A DNA stretch of 30,948 nucleotides, from the NCBI GenBank assembly GCA_016302195.1, contig JAEDOA010000007.1, positions 1 to 30,948 on the forward strand, written 5' to 3'. Origin of the DNA: Erysipelotrichaceae bacterium. GTDB lineage: Bacteria > Bacillota_I > Bacilli_A > Erysipelotrichales > Erysipelotrichaceae. Shown piece after piece: positions 8,736-16,854 of this stretch. Position 1 is the first letter of the stretch; every line of letters starts with the position of its first letter. A program made the translations under genes and the position numbers. The notes under the pieces were generated by a model. That model was not told where the DNA came from. It made no database searches and saw only the letters and a list, made by a program, of their open reading frames with translations.

Positions 8736-8875
8736 AAATGCTCCCTTCTTTTTATATTAATAATTTCTTATATTTATTAGTAATTGTGGAAAAGTGGAAA
8801 AATCAATTATTTGTTGAATACACACAATATTTTAACATTTATAAATTGTTGATAAAACATTTTATAAGTGGATAA
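8736..8875 (-). other. Second oriC part: DnaA boxes and unwinding element
   Basis: The dnaA-dnaN gap holds four DnaA-box-like sites: AGTGGATAA (8867-8875), TGTTGATAA (8847-8855), and the tandem boxes AGTGGAAAA (8793-8801) and TGTGGAAAA (8785-8793). Read in the dnaA-to-dnaN direction, the tandem pair is followed at once by TTA-CTA-ATA (8775-8783), which fits the DnaA-trio pattern, and then by an almost pure A/T stretch to about 8748. This is the layout of the basal unwinding system known from Bacillus subtilis. Any dnaN promoter here would overlap the boxes. Confidence 0.75.
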
Positions 8876-10222
8876 TTAAATAATATTCTTTCTTATGTCA
8901 TCAACTATCTTTTTATATATTTCATTTTCCCTAACCAATTTATCAATTTTTTCATAGGCAGAAAGAACAGTTGAATGATCTTTTCCACCAAATTCCTCTC
9001 CAATTTTATCATAAGATAAATCGAGCAGCTTTCGTGATAAATACATTGAAATATGTCTTGCGGTAGCGATATTCTTAGTTCTTGATTTAGACTTGATTTG
9101 TTTTTCAGTTAAGCCATAATAGTCTGCTACTGCTTTAATGATATTTCTAACATCTAGATTATCATTTTTTGATAATAAAGTTGTTTTCTGATCTTTGAAT
9201 GCTTCTAATGCCACATTTAAATCAATTTTCTGAGTATTAAAGAAGTTGATAGAATAGAATAGTAATCTATTTATTGCTCCTTCCAAATTTCTAACATCAC
9301 TGGAGAAATTTGTTGCGATAAAAGATAAAACATCATCATCTATGCTATTATCATTAATACCGTGCGATTTTAGTTTCATTTTTAATATTTCAAAGGCGGT
9401 TTCATATTCTAATGAATTGATAGTGACTGATAAACCCTGACTAAATCGAGTCTTTAGTCGATCCTCAACATCTTTTATTTGTGAAGGAGATCTATCACTT
9501 GTTAATACTACCTGTTTTCTATTATTAAACAATTCATTATAGATATTAAAGAATATATCCTTTGATTGAGGTTTATTTGATAAGTTTTGGATATCATCAA
9601 ATAATAAAACATCTAAAGAATTTAATTGATTTTTATACTCATCAATAGTTTTTTCTTTAATGGCTTTAACGGCATCATTAACAAAAGTCATACTTGATAT
9701 GTATAATACTTTCATTTCGCTATTGTTTTCCTTTATATAATTGCCAATAGCATTTAACAAATGTGTTTTTCCTAAACCAGAATCTCCATATATGAATAGA
9801 GGATTGTACGCTTTTTGTCCTGGCTTAATTGCGCAAGCTAAAGCAGCTGTTTTTGCTTCTCTGTTTGATGGACCTTCAACAAAATTTTCAAAAGTAAAAT
9901 CACTCATCAAATTATCATTTAATTCTTTTTCAATCATTTCGCTATTTTCTTTTAGATAATCATTTGTTGTAATGATTGAACATTTATAATCTCTCTTGAA
10001 AAAATCTGAAAAAGTATCATTTATTATTTTTACAATATCAGAATTGGAAGTAAGAACTAACTTAGTTATTTCAAATGGTGTTGTAATAACAGCATTATTC
10101 TCTTCTAATTTAACTAATTGAGTATCAACGAAATAGTTGATTAAATCCTTATGTTTATTCTCAATTAATTTTTCATTAATAATTTCTTTTATTTTTTGAT
10201 ATAAAATATTTAACGCGTCCAT
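8876..10222 (-). CDS. dnaA: Chromosomal replication initiator DnaA
   Basis: An AAA+ ATPase that binds DnaA boxes and opens oriC. Domain I occupies about residues 1-85. The AAA+ core has Walker A GDSGLGKT (about 146-153) and Walker B VLLFDDIQ. Domain IV has the DNA-binding signature GGKDHSTVLSAYEK near the C-terminus, with the DHST that reads DnaA boxes. An open frame extends upstream to 10303, but those residues read through oriC DNA. The ATG at 10222 (MDALNILYQK) has GGAAG 7 nt upstream and the normal N-terminus, giving 448 residues. The gene lies between the two oriC box clusters and is co-directional with leftward replication. Confidence 0.98.
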   Translation of the reverse strand: MDALNILYQKIKEIINEKLIENKHKDLINYFVDTQLVKLEENNAVITTPFEITKLVLTSNSDIVKIINDTFSDFFKRDYKCSIITTNDYLKENSEMIEKELNDNLMSDFTFENFVEGPSNREAKTAALACAIKPGQKAYNPLFIYGDSGLGKTHLLNAIGNYIKENNSEMKVLYISSMTFVNDAVKAIKEKTIDEYKNQLNSLDVLLFDDIQNLSNKPQSKDIFFNIYNELFNNRKQVVLTSDRSPSQIKDVEDRLKTRFSQGLSVTINSLEYETAFEILKMKLKSHGINDNSIDDDVLSFIATNFSSDVRNLEGAINRLLFYSINFFNTQKIDLNVALEAFKDQKTTLLSKNDNLDVRNIIKAVADYYGLTEKQIKSKSRTKNIATARHISMYLSRKLLDLSYDKIGEEFGGKDHSTVLSAYEKIDKLVRENEIYKKIVDDIRKNII

Positions 10223-10585
10223 AATTTGTCTTCCGTAATGATATATTACTCTTAATGTTGATAAATTGCGAATAATATTTTTAAAAGTAAAAGTTTTCCA
10301 CAATAAATGAAAGTGTTTTTTATATGAAAATTATGTAAAAAAATAAGTTTTCCACTATTGTTAACAAAATAAAAAATGTGGAAAAATTGTTGAAAATAGT
10401 TATCAACAGTGGAAAACGGTGGAAAAGTGGATAAAAATAATTTTTTTAACAACAGTTTTCCACAAAATAGTGGAAAAAATATAGTGAAATTCAAATAAAT
10501 AATTGAAATATCCACTTTATAACATCAATGTTGATAGGTAGTATTCCTTATAGTTGATAAATTAACTTTATGATATAATCAAAAT
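10223..10585. other. Replication origin oriC, main DnaA-box cluster
   Basis: This 363-bp gap holds no gene. About 14 9-mers resemble the DnaA box, with local consensus TTTTCCACA or TTATCAACA: 10256-10264, 10294-10302, 10348-10356, 10377-10385, 10388-10396, 10400-10408, 10408-10416, 10418-10426, 10426-10434, 10456-10464, 10469-10477, 10508-10516, 10529-10537 and 10552-10560. Both orientations occur. Five boxes from 10400 to 10434 are almost end to end, and 10456-10477 is a dyad of two facing boxes. The tract 10431-10447 is nearly pure A/T. The dnaA promoter must lie here, but no convincing hexamer pair was found. Confidence 0.93.
10571..10579 (+). promoter_or_regulatory. Extended -10 promoter touching the next ATG
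   Basis: TGATATAAT is a perfect extended -10 element ending 6 nt before the ATG at 10586. The usual spacing would put the first transcribed base on that A. A DnaA-box-like site (10552-10560) lies just upstream, where RNA polymerase would sit. Confidence 0.6.
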
Positions 10586-12346
10586 ATGAAAAAGTTGTTT
10601 TTATTGTTTATTTCACTAATATTAGTATTATCTCAATTAAATATAGTAGTGGCTTCAGATCAGCAACAACCAGTTTTTTTAGAGGTTACCCAAGATGATG
10701 TTAGAGTAAGAACTGGACCTTCAACAAGTTATCCTATTCTACAAATAAATGGTGAAAACCAGTATTACTTTGAAAAGACAAATTACGAAATAATAACTAG
10801 TCAAACTAATGAAAAAGATGAATTATGGTATCAGGTCAAAAATATTATTAATGATATTGAATATCAAACCTGGGTTAGAAGTGATTTTGTATTATTACAT
10901 TATTATGAATATGATGAAGAATTTGAAAATTATTTAACAGAACAGGGATTTGATGATTCTTATAAGGAATATCTACGATATTTACATAACATTCATCCTA
11001 ACTGGGTATTTGTTGCTTATCATACAAATATTGAATTTGAAGATATTTTAGATGGTCAATGTGTGTTGGGAAGAAGCTTAATAGATGGCAGTAATCTTGC
11101 ACTAAGGAGTACGGAGCCTGGAGCTTATGATCCTGTAACTGGACAATTTTTGCCTTTAGATGGTTATAATTGGTTTCAGGCAAATCGAGAAACAATAGCC
11201 TATTATTTAGATCCAAGAAATTTCATAAGAGAAGAAGAAATATTTCAATTCGTAAAATTATCATTTACTGAAATTGAAACAGCAGAAATGGTTCAAAGCG
11301 TACTAAACGGAACATTTATGGAAAATGATGCTATTCTATCAGAAAACGAGAGTAAGCCGTATAAACAAATTTTCTACGAAGCAGGGCAAAATGCTAACGT
11401 ATCACCATTATATTTAGCAACACTAGCAAGACAGGAACAGGGTGTTAATGGCAGTGCTGCAACAGATGGAAGAGAGTTTGAGTATGAAGGAAAAACATAT
11501 AAGGGAATATATAATTTCTTTAACATACATGCTTATTCTGGGGCAGATAACTGGAAATATGGATTAGTATATGCGGCAACGGAAGGTTCATATTTAAGAC
11601 CATGGGATAATATAGAAAAATCTATTAAGGGTGGCGCCTTATGGATAGCTGATGGTTATATTAATGATGGTCAAGATACAGCATATTATCAAAAATTTAA
11701 TTGTGTTACCAAACAGTATTGGCATCAGTATATGACAAATATAAGAGCAGCATATTTTGATAGTTTTACTTTATACAGTGCTTATAAAACAGGTAATTGT
11801 TTAGATGATGCTATTACGTTTTGCATACCTATATATTTAAATATGCCAGAGAAAACCCAGTTACCCACGGAAATCCATTATCCTAGCGTAGATGATGATA
11901 ATGAAGATTATTTTACTGGTGATTTGATTGAGGATTTAGGTCTTGTCAGCGAGAATGGATTTTTAAAAGGTTTTGAATTAAACCAAACATATCAAAACTT
12001 GAAAGAAAAAATTGAACTGATGGGAACGAATGTAAAAATTAAAATTGAAAATAGTGATGGTGAAATAGCTGATCAGGACTTATTAAAAACCGGAATGAAA
12101 ATTACCATTACTGATACAAAAGGTGATAGTTTTTACACTATCATCATTAAAGGTGATATTAACGGAGATGGAAAAATTGATACAACTGATTATCTGTTAT
12201 ATCGAAAGTATTTGTTGGAATTATATGATTTTGATGAAATCAAATATGAAGCAGCAAAAATAAATGGTATTGAAGAAGTTAATACTACCGGATACTTATA
12301 TATGAGAAAATATCTATTAGAGATAGGTGATATAGAAAAATGGTAA
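10586..12346 (+). CDS. Secreted SH3/glucosaminidase protein with dockerin end
   Basis: Probable cell-wall hydrolase of 586 residues. A signal peptide (1-23) leads into a bacterial SH3 domain (about 30-105, with VRVRTGPSTSYPIL). A LytG/GH73-like N-acetylglucosaminidase region follows (about 125-400), with ANVSPLYLATLARQEQG, GIYNFFNIHAY and KGGALWIADGYI. A beta-rich linker module (about 455-520) leads to a dockerin-type C-terminus (523-580). Its first half, GDINGDGKIDTTD, is an intact calcium loop. The second half, KINGIEEVNTTG, has lost acidic ligands at loop positions 1, 5 and 12. No Shine-Dalgarno sequence precedes the ATG, and an extended -10 element ends only 6 nt upstream. The next gene overlaps its end by 7 nt and encodes a cohesin-like protein, suggesting that the two products meet at the surface. 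Confidence 0.85.
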   Translation: MKKLFLLFISLILVLSQLNIVVASDQQQPVFLEVTQDDVRVRTGPSTSYPILQINGENQYYFEKTNYEIITSQTNEKDELWYQVKNIINDIEYQTWVRSDFVLLHYYEYDEEFENYLTEQGFDDSYKEYLRYLHNIHPNWVFVAYHTNIEFEDILDGQCVLGRSLIDGSNLALRSTEPGAYDPVTGQFLPLDGYNWFQANRETIAYYLDPRNFIREEEIFQFVKLSFTEIETAEMVQSVLNGTFMENDAILSENESKPYKQIFYEAGQNANVSPLYLATLARQEQGVNGSAATDGREFEYEGKTYKGIYNFFNIHAYSGADNWKYGLVYAATEGSYLRPWDNIEKSIKGGALWIADGYINDGQDTAYYQKFNCVTKQYWHQYMTNIRAAYFDSFTLYSAYKTGNCLDDAITFCIPIYLNMPEKTQLPTEIHYPSVDDDNEDYFTGDLIEDLGLVSENGFLKGFELNQTYQNLKEKIELMGTNVKIKIENSDGEIADQDLLKTGMKITITDTKGDSFYTIIIKGDINGDGKIDTTDYLLYRKYLLELYDFDEIKYEAAKINGIEEVNTTGYLYMRKYLLEIGDIEKW

Positions 12347-13704
12347 AAAAATTCTTAATCTTATTATTGAATTCAATATTGATTTTTAATACTTCATGTT
12401 ATATTAATGCTCAAGAAAATGTAAATGGATCAACCAGTGCAAGTATAAGCAGTAGTTCAGTTGTATTAGGAAATCAAATTAAACTAACTTTAACATTGAA
12501 ATGCGATGAGGGAGTTGGAGGAGGAGAAATAAAAGTATATTACACTTCATCCTATATAAAGTATGATTCAATACAAACAAATAGTTTTTCTTTTTCAAAT
12601 AATGGAAACTATATAAAACTGATTGTTGACCCACCAAGTGAACAAAAAAGCGTTTCTGTTGATATTTATTTTTCCGCAATCAAAATAGGAAGCAGCAAAA
12701 TAGATGTTAATATATCAGGCTTTATTGGCTTTGACAGCACTAATGAGGTTTCATCATACACTCATAATTTCTCTTTTCCTTTTGAAATAATCAATAAAAC
12801 AACTCCAACTGTTCCAACAACTCCAACCACTCCATCAGTTAGCTTATCTAGTGATGCAACATTATATTCTTTAAGTATCAATGGATTAAAACTTGAAGAG
12901 GCATTTTCTTCATCAAAATATGAATATACTGTTTATAGTAATGAGCTTATTGATAAATTGGATATAAGTGCAGTATGTTGTAGTTCCAAAGCAACTTATA
13001 AAATTGAAAAAAATAATTTAACAGAAGGATGGAATCAGGTAAGTATTATATGTACTGCTGAAGATGGCAGTAAGAAAACCTATGTTATAAAAGTTTATGT
13101 TAAAGAAAAACCGACATTATTTTACAATGAAAAATTAGGTGTTGTTAAAAATTTAGATAAGATTGAAACTCCAACAGATTTTGAAAAAAAAGAGGTAATT
13201 GTCGAAAATAACAATCTAACCATTTATTCTCATAATAATCTCAATTTGATTTATTTAGAAAATGAAAATAATTGTTCAGATTTTTATGTTATTGATATAG
13301 CTACAAATCAAATAATATGCAAATATGAACCAATTAATATATCAGGAAGAAATTACTTAAAGATTGATTTTGATTATCAGGATTTTGTTGAGATGAATGA
13401 TTTGTTTAAGGAAAACAAATATCGAATTAATTCAAATGTTACACTTAATTGCTGGAGTTATAAAGCAGAGAACATGAGTAATTATCGCATTCTTTATTTA
13501 ATGGACGATAATGGAGAAAAGAATTTGTACTGTTATGAGGCAACAGAACAGATAATTCAAAAATTTGTATTACCACAAATGGATGAAGGGCCAAATAATG
13601 CCATCACGATTAAAGATTTAACTATCTACAGTATACTAGCTGCTTCGATATTCTGTCTGATTATTTCTATCGCCTTAACAGTAAAACGAAAAACAAATGA
13701 ATAA
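12340..13704 (+). CDS. Membrane-anchored cohesin-like/cadherin-like surface protein
   Basis: A 454-residue exported protein. A signal peptide occupies about 1-25. A cohesin-like beta domain follows (about 30-150), with SSVVLGNQIKLTLTL and an IKVYYTSSYIKY strand typical of that fold. A Thr/Pro linker (about 154-166) leads to a cadherin-like beta-sandwich domain (about 172-255; SLSINGLKL, EYTVYSN, KKTYVIKVYV). A longer unrecognised beta-rich region follows, then one transmembrane helix (429-447) and a basic tail (VKRKTNE), so the body faces outward. The start overlaps the dockerin-bearing hydrolase gene by 7 nt with only a weak ribosome site (AGGTGA), suggesting coupled translation. Inference: it anchors the dockerin protein at the cell surface. 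The cohesin call rests on pattern only. Confidence 0.75.
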   Translation: MVKKFLILLLNSILIFNTSCYINAQENVNGSTSASISSSSVVLGNQIKLTLTLKCDEGVGGGEIKVYYTSSYIKYDSIQTNSFSFSNNGNYIKLIVDPPSEQKSVSVDIYFSAIKIGSSKIDVNISGFIGFDSTNEVSSYTHNFSFPFEIINKTTPTVPTTPTTPSVSLSSDATLYSLSINGLKLEEAFSSSKYEYTVYSNELIDKLDISAVCCSSKATYKIEKNNLTEGWNQVSIICTAEDGSKKTYVIKVYVKEKPTLFYNEKLGVVKNLDKIETPTDFEKKEVIVENNNLTIYSHNNLNLIYLENENNCSDFYVIDIATNQIICKYEPINISGRNYLKIDFDYQDFVEMNDLFKENKYRINSNVTLNCWSYKAENMSNYRILYLMDDNGEKNLYCYEATEQIIQKFVLPQMDEGPNNAITIKDLTIYSILAASIFCLIISIALTVKRKTNE

Positions 13705-13740
13705 CTGCAAATTTGAAATAAAACTTGCAGTTTTTATTTT
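13703..13740 (+). terminator. Terminator of the dockerin/cohesin pair
   Basis: AACTGCAA (13703-13710) pairs with TTGCAGTT (13725-13732), followed by a T-rich tail. It overlaps the stop codon of the surface protein gene. Confidence 0.85.
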
Positions 13741-13858
13741 TAGAAAATTTAATGTCATTTAAGGTTGTAACTAATTTTAATAATAAAAAATGACAAAAAT
13801 GAATAAAATCAAGGAAAAAACCATAGAAAAACACAAAAAAAAGGTATTTTTTCATAAT

Positions 13859-13886
13859 TTGACAAATTATTTGAAAGTAATAAGAT
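13859..13886 (+). promoter_or_regulatory. Promoter of the HtrA gene
   Basis: A perfect -35 TTGACA (13859-13864) is followed after 16 bp by TAAGAT (13881-13886), a fair -10. The stretch 13741-13858 before it is A-rich and shows nothing else recognisable. Confidence 0.6.
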
Positions 13887-13916
13887 ATTCTACGATAGAA
13901 TTATGGAGGTATTATT

Positions 13917-15068
13917 ATGGACGAAAACGTAGTTGAAGAAGTAGTAGAAAATACAGAGAAAAAAGAAAATATCAAAGAAGATACTACAAAAAAGAAATCA
14001 AATAAATCTATCATTCTTTATCTTATCTTTACAGTAATATTATGTGGTGTTTGTAGTTTTGCATCCGTAAAGATTGCATTAAACTCAGATGAGAAAAAAG
14101 TTGTTGTTTACCAAGGCGTAAATAATGAAACGGTTGTAAATTCAAATAGCAACGATCTTACAGAAGTAGTAAGTCATATCAGTAAAACAGTAGTAGAAGT
14201 CTATACTGAATCAGTATCATATAACTCATTTTATGGTGAATATGTAACAGAAGGAGCAGGAAGTGGAGTAATTATCACTAGTGATGGTTACATTATAACT
14301 AATAATCACGTAATTGAAGGTGCTTCATCAATTAAAGTCACTTTATCAACTGGTGAAACTTACGAAGCCGAATTGATTGGTACAGATTCTGTTAGCGATA
14401 TTGCTGTTATTAAGATTGCGGTAGACAATCTACCATCAGCAGTATTTGGTGATTCTGACAAGTTGCAGGTTGCGCAAAATTGCATAGCAATTGGTAACCC
14501 TCTTGGTACTTTAGGTGGAACTGTAACAACAGGAATAATCAGTGCACTTAGTAGAGACATAACTATTGATGGACAGAAAATGACTTTACTACAGACTGAT
14601 ACTTCAATAAATCCTGGAAATTCAGGTGGAGGCTTATTTAACTATTCAGGAGAATTAATTGGAATTGTAAATGCTAAAAGCAGTGGAAATAACATAGAAG
14701 GAATAGGGTTTGCCATTCCAATCAATTATGTTAAAGAAATAGCTAAACAGTTAATAGAAAACGGATATGTTTTAGGAAGAGGTCAGCTAGGAATTGTTGC
14801 GGTAAATATTGATTCGATACAAATGGCTTGGAATTACGGAGTAAACAATTACGGTATATATGTTAAAGAAGTTACTGGTGAAAATGCCAAGAAAGCAGGA
14901 TTAGTTGAAGGAGACTTAATAGTTGCTGTTAATGGTACAGAAACTTTATCATTGGAACAATTGAGAGCTCAGATTAATCAACACAGCGCAGGTGATGAAG
15001 TTAAGCTAACTATTATCAGAAACAAGGAAAAGATTGCCATCAATATAACACTCGAGCAAAAAAAATAG
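13917..15068 (+). CDS. htrA: HtrA/DegP-type membrane-anchored serine protease
   Basis: A surface quality-control protease that degrades misfolded exported proteins. The 383-residue protein has a short acidic/basic cytoplasmic tail (1-30), one transmembrane anchor (about 31-53), a trypsin-like domain with triad His131 (ITNNHVIEGA), Asp161 (SVSDIAVIKI) and Ser236 (NPGNSGGGLF), and a single PDZ domain (about 290-380). TGGAGGT lies 6 nt before the ATG. It is monocistronic, with its own TTGACA promoter and a strong hairpin terminator downstream. An origin-near htrA is also seen in streptococci. Its neighbours on the left are two exported proteins. Confidence 0.95.
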   Translation: MDENVVEEVVENTEKKENIKEDTTKKKSNKSIILYLIFTVILCGVCSFASVKIALNSDEKKVVVYQGVNNETVVNSNSNDLTEVVSHISKTVVEVYTESVSYNSFYGEYVTEGAGSGVIITSDGYIITNNHVIEGASSIKVTLSTGETYEAELIGTDSVSDIAVIKIAVDNLPSAVFGDSDKLQVAQNCIAIGNPLGTLGGTVTTGIISALSRDITIDGQKMTLLQTDTSINPGNSGGGLFNYSGELIGIVNAKSSGNNIEGIGFAIPINYVKEIAKQLIENGYVLGRGQLGIVAVNIDSIQMAWNYGVNNYGIYVKEVTGENAKKAGLVEGDLIVAVNGTETLSLEQLRAQINQHSAGDEVKLTIIRNKEKIAINITLEQKK

Positions 15069-15085
15069 GATAAAAGTATAAAATT

Positions 15086-15126
15086 GGCAAATATGTAATA
15101 TGATTATTTACATATTTGTCTTTTTT
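15086..15126 (+). terminator. htrA terminator with a start codon in its loop
   Basis: CAAATATGTAA (15088-15098) pairs perfectly with 15108-15118, extended by a G-U and a G-C pair to 15086/15120, and is followed by six T (15121-15126). The 9-nt loop, TATGATTAT, contains the ATG at 15100 of the next gene. Confidence 0.88.
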
Positions 15127-15828
15127 ATTTCTACAGTTTTTGGAAGTTTTATCAATGTAGTTGTTTCTAGAAGTCTATTATCAATGGATTATATTTTTGA
15201 TAGATCAAGATGTTTAACCTGTCAAAGACAATTAAAATTTTGGCAGATGATTCCTGTATTATCCTATTTGTTTTTAAAAGGAAAATGTTATTACTGCGCT
15301 AGCCCAATAGGTATAAGCAATTTGTTGGTGGAAATAACAAGTGGAATATGCGGTTTAATTTGTTATATAAAATATAGTAATGTAGAAATGATTATGTATT
15401 TTATATTGTTGCTTTTTTTGTTATATATATCATTACTTGATTGGAAAACTAAAGAAGTAAAATACAGTCATCAACTGATTCTACTAATTATTGTTTTATG
15501 TTTGAATATATATCAAGCGAAGATTTATATTATTGAAGCAATTATTACACTAATTGTTTTATTATTCATATTATTAATAACTAAAGGAATTGGAGGTGCA
15601 GATGTTAACATATTTGCCATAATTTCTTTATTATTAGGAAATAGAATTATATATGTATATTTGTTATCTTTGTTATATGGAACTATATATTCCATTTATC
15701 TTCTTGTAATTAAAAAAGCAAGTCGTAAGTATCAGCTTGCTTTTGTGCTATTTATTTTTTTAGGCTTTATTAGCTATTTGATATTAGAAAAGGAAATATA
15801 TATTATCAACTACTTGTTATTAAAGTAA
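15100..15828 (+). CDS. Prepilin peptidase (type IV leader peptidase, A24)
   Basis: An inner-membrane aspartic protease that cleaves, and often N-methylates, type IV prepilins or competence pseudopilins. The 242-residue protein begins with the conserved GSFINVVVSR. A zinc-type cysteine module follows (CLTC and CYYC, about residues 35-70), then several hydrophobic helices. The two catalytic aspartates are in SLLDWKTKEV and GGADVN, the latter a variant of GxGD. The start is unusual: the ATG sits in the loop of the htrA terminator and no Shine-Dalgarno sequence is near. A later start would remove the conserved first helix. No pilin or secretion genes are nearby, so its substrates lie elsewhere. 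Its 3' end overlaps the convergent GNAT gene by 9 nt. Confidence 0.88.
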   Translation: MIIYIFVFFISTVFGSFINVVVSRSLLSMDYIFDRSRCLTCQRQLKFWQMIPVLSYLFLKGKCYYCASPIGISNLLVEITSGICGLICYIKYSNVEMIMYFILLLFLLYISLLDWKTKEVKYSHQLILLIIVLCLNIYQAKIYIIEAIITLIVLLFILLITKGIGGADVNIFAIISLLLGNRIIYVYLLSLLYGTIYSIYLLVIKKASRKYQLAFVLFIFLGFISYLILEKEIYIINYLLLK

Positions 15829-16341
15829 CTTTTCCATAACTACTGCCTTCATATCTCCTGTATCTTCGTAATATACATCTACTGTATCGGTATACTCAAA
15901 ACCCATTTTTAAGTAAAGTTTTTCTGCAGGAAGATTACCATAGGCAATATCCAAATGAATAACCTGTTTTCCTTTTTCTCTAGCAACTTCGAAAAGATAA
16001 TCTAACATTTCTTTAGAAATCCCTTTGCGACGTTGTTCAACAGCCACTGCGAATAAGTGTAGAACAGTAATATTATTTTCTTCATATTTATATTTCCAGT
16101 TTACTTTTTGATAAATAGGATCATCTCCGTCTGTTAATACAGCAGCAGTGACGATGTTTTCATCGATAATACCGATATAAAATTCGTTATTATTAATATG
16201 AGTTATATAATCTTGGTCGCATGGATAAATATCTTTATGCCAATCCGGGCTATATTCATCATATTTTTGATGATCAATAATGTCGCTATATAGTTTTTTG
16301 ATAGCGTCAAAATCATTAATGGTAGCTAATCTTTTTTCCAT
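15820..16341 (-). CDS. GNAT-family N-acetyltransferase
   Basis: Transfers an acyl group from acetyl-CoA to an unknown amine. The 173-residue protein has the GNAT core in its second half: beta4 LHLFAVAVEQ, the acetyl-CoA pyrophosphate loop RRKGIS (about 122-127), and the C-terminal pattern NLPAEKLYLKMGFEYTDTV. The substrate cannot be read from sequence. GAAGGA precedes the ATG and lies inside the end of the NADAR gene, which stops 2 nt upstream, so the two are co-transcribed and probably translationally coupled. It converges with the prepilin peptidase gene, overlapping it by 9 nt, and no clear terminator is visible between them. Confidence 0.9.
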   Translation of the reverse strand: MEKRLATINDFDAIKKLYSDIIDHQKYDEYSPDWHKDIYPCDQDYITHINNNEFYIGIIDENIVTAAVLTDGDDPIYQKVNWKYKYEENNITVLHLFAVAVEQRRKGISKEMLDYLFEVAREKGKQVIHLDIAYGNLPAEKLYLKMGFEYTDTVDVYYEDTGDMKAVVMEKLL

Positions 16342-16343
16342 TT

Positions 16344-16829
16344 TTATCCTTCTTTCTTTAATGTACTTCTTACTTCCATAAGGGAGAAACCATGAAGATT
16401 ACTTCCCAACCAGTTCTTTGTTTTATAAATTCTTGAATCATCAACATTTAAACCAATACCATTTACCAAATCATATTTATTGCATAAGGCAATTACTGCA
16501 TCATTAGTAGCTAGAAGCTGATTCTTGAGTTCTATATTATATCTAAATTTATCAAGATTTGCCTGATAAAGAACAATCTGTTTTCTTCCAGAAAAAATCT
16601 TATCATCGTAATTTACAATATCTTTTACTAGTTGATTCAGTATTTTTGAATCAAAGGTTTGCAATATCTTTTTACACCGGTATTCATCATGAAAAGTCAA
16701 GGCTTTCTGGTAAAGAAAACACTGTTCAACTGTTTCAAATCTTAAACCATCTTGATAAAAAGGAGCCTGATAATAAATAGAGAGATATCCATTGTCTCCT
16801 GTTGGTTTATTAAAACCTATAACTTTCAT
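16344..16829 (-). CDS. NADAR-domain protein (YbiA-like)
   Basis: NADAR proteins are N-glycosidases of the ADP-ribose/riboflavin-intermediate world, and some remove ADP-ribose from guanine. The 161-residue protein is a single domain with APFYQDGLRFETVEQCFLYQKA, written here as two parts: APFYQDGLRF and TVEQCFLYQKA. It also has LLATNDAVIALC and, near the end, NWLGSNLHGFSLMEVRSTL. Two positions that are often Trp in the family appear changed (IFSGRK and LVNGIGL), so it is diverged. A longer frame opens upstream, but GGAGGAATT fixes the ATG at 16829. It has its own promoter right after the export-gene terminator and is followed 2 nt later by a GNAT gene. No DarT-like toxin is adjacent. Confidence 0.82.
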   Translation of the reverse strand: MKVIGFNKPTGDNGYLSIYYQAPFYQDGLRFETVEQCFLYQKALTFHDEYRCKKILQTFDSKILNQLVKDIVNYDDKIFSGRKQIVLYQANLDKFRYNIELKNQLLATNDAVIALCNKYDLVNGIGLNVDDSRIYKTKNWLGSNLHGFSLMEVRSTLKKEG

Positions 16830-16848
16830 AATAATTCCTCCAATAAAT

Positions 16849-16854
16849 ATTATA
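16849..16854 (-). promoter_or_regulatory. Likely promoter of NADAR-GNAT
   Basis: The minus strand reads TATAAT 20 nt before the NADAR ATG, directly after the T-tail of the upstream terminator. The implied 5' leader is only about 12 nt and holds just the ribosome site. No good -35 was found. Confidence 0.45.

Noticed and set aside
10223..10303. Upstream extension of dnaA to 10303
   Set aside because: The extra 27 residues are unlike DnaA domain I and come from oriC DNA; GGAAG fits the ATG at 10222.
10252..10515. 87-codon minus-strand frame across oriC
   Set aside because: It reads through DnaA boxes (repeated F/H/L-rich text from TTTTCCAC) and has no ribosome site; the region is the origin.
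13753..13771. TGTCAT...TGTAAC resembling a WalR box before htrA
   Set aside because: The half-sites are 13 bp apart, not 11, and the first one mismatches.
13667..13855. 62-codon minus-strand frame between the surface protein and htrA
   Set aside because: Covers a terminator and an A-rich spacer, giving low-complexity F/L text with no ribosome site.
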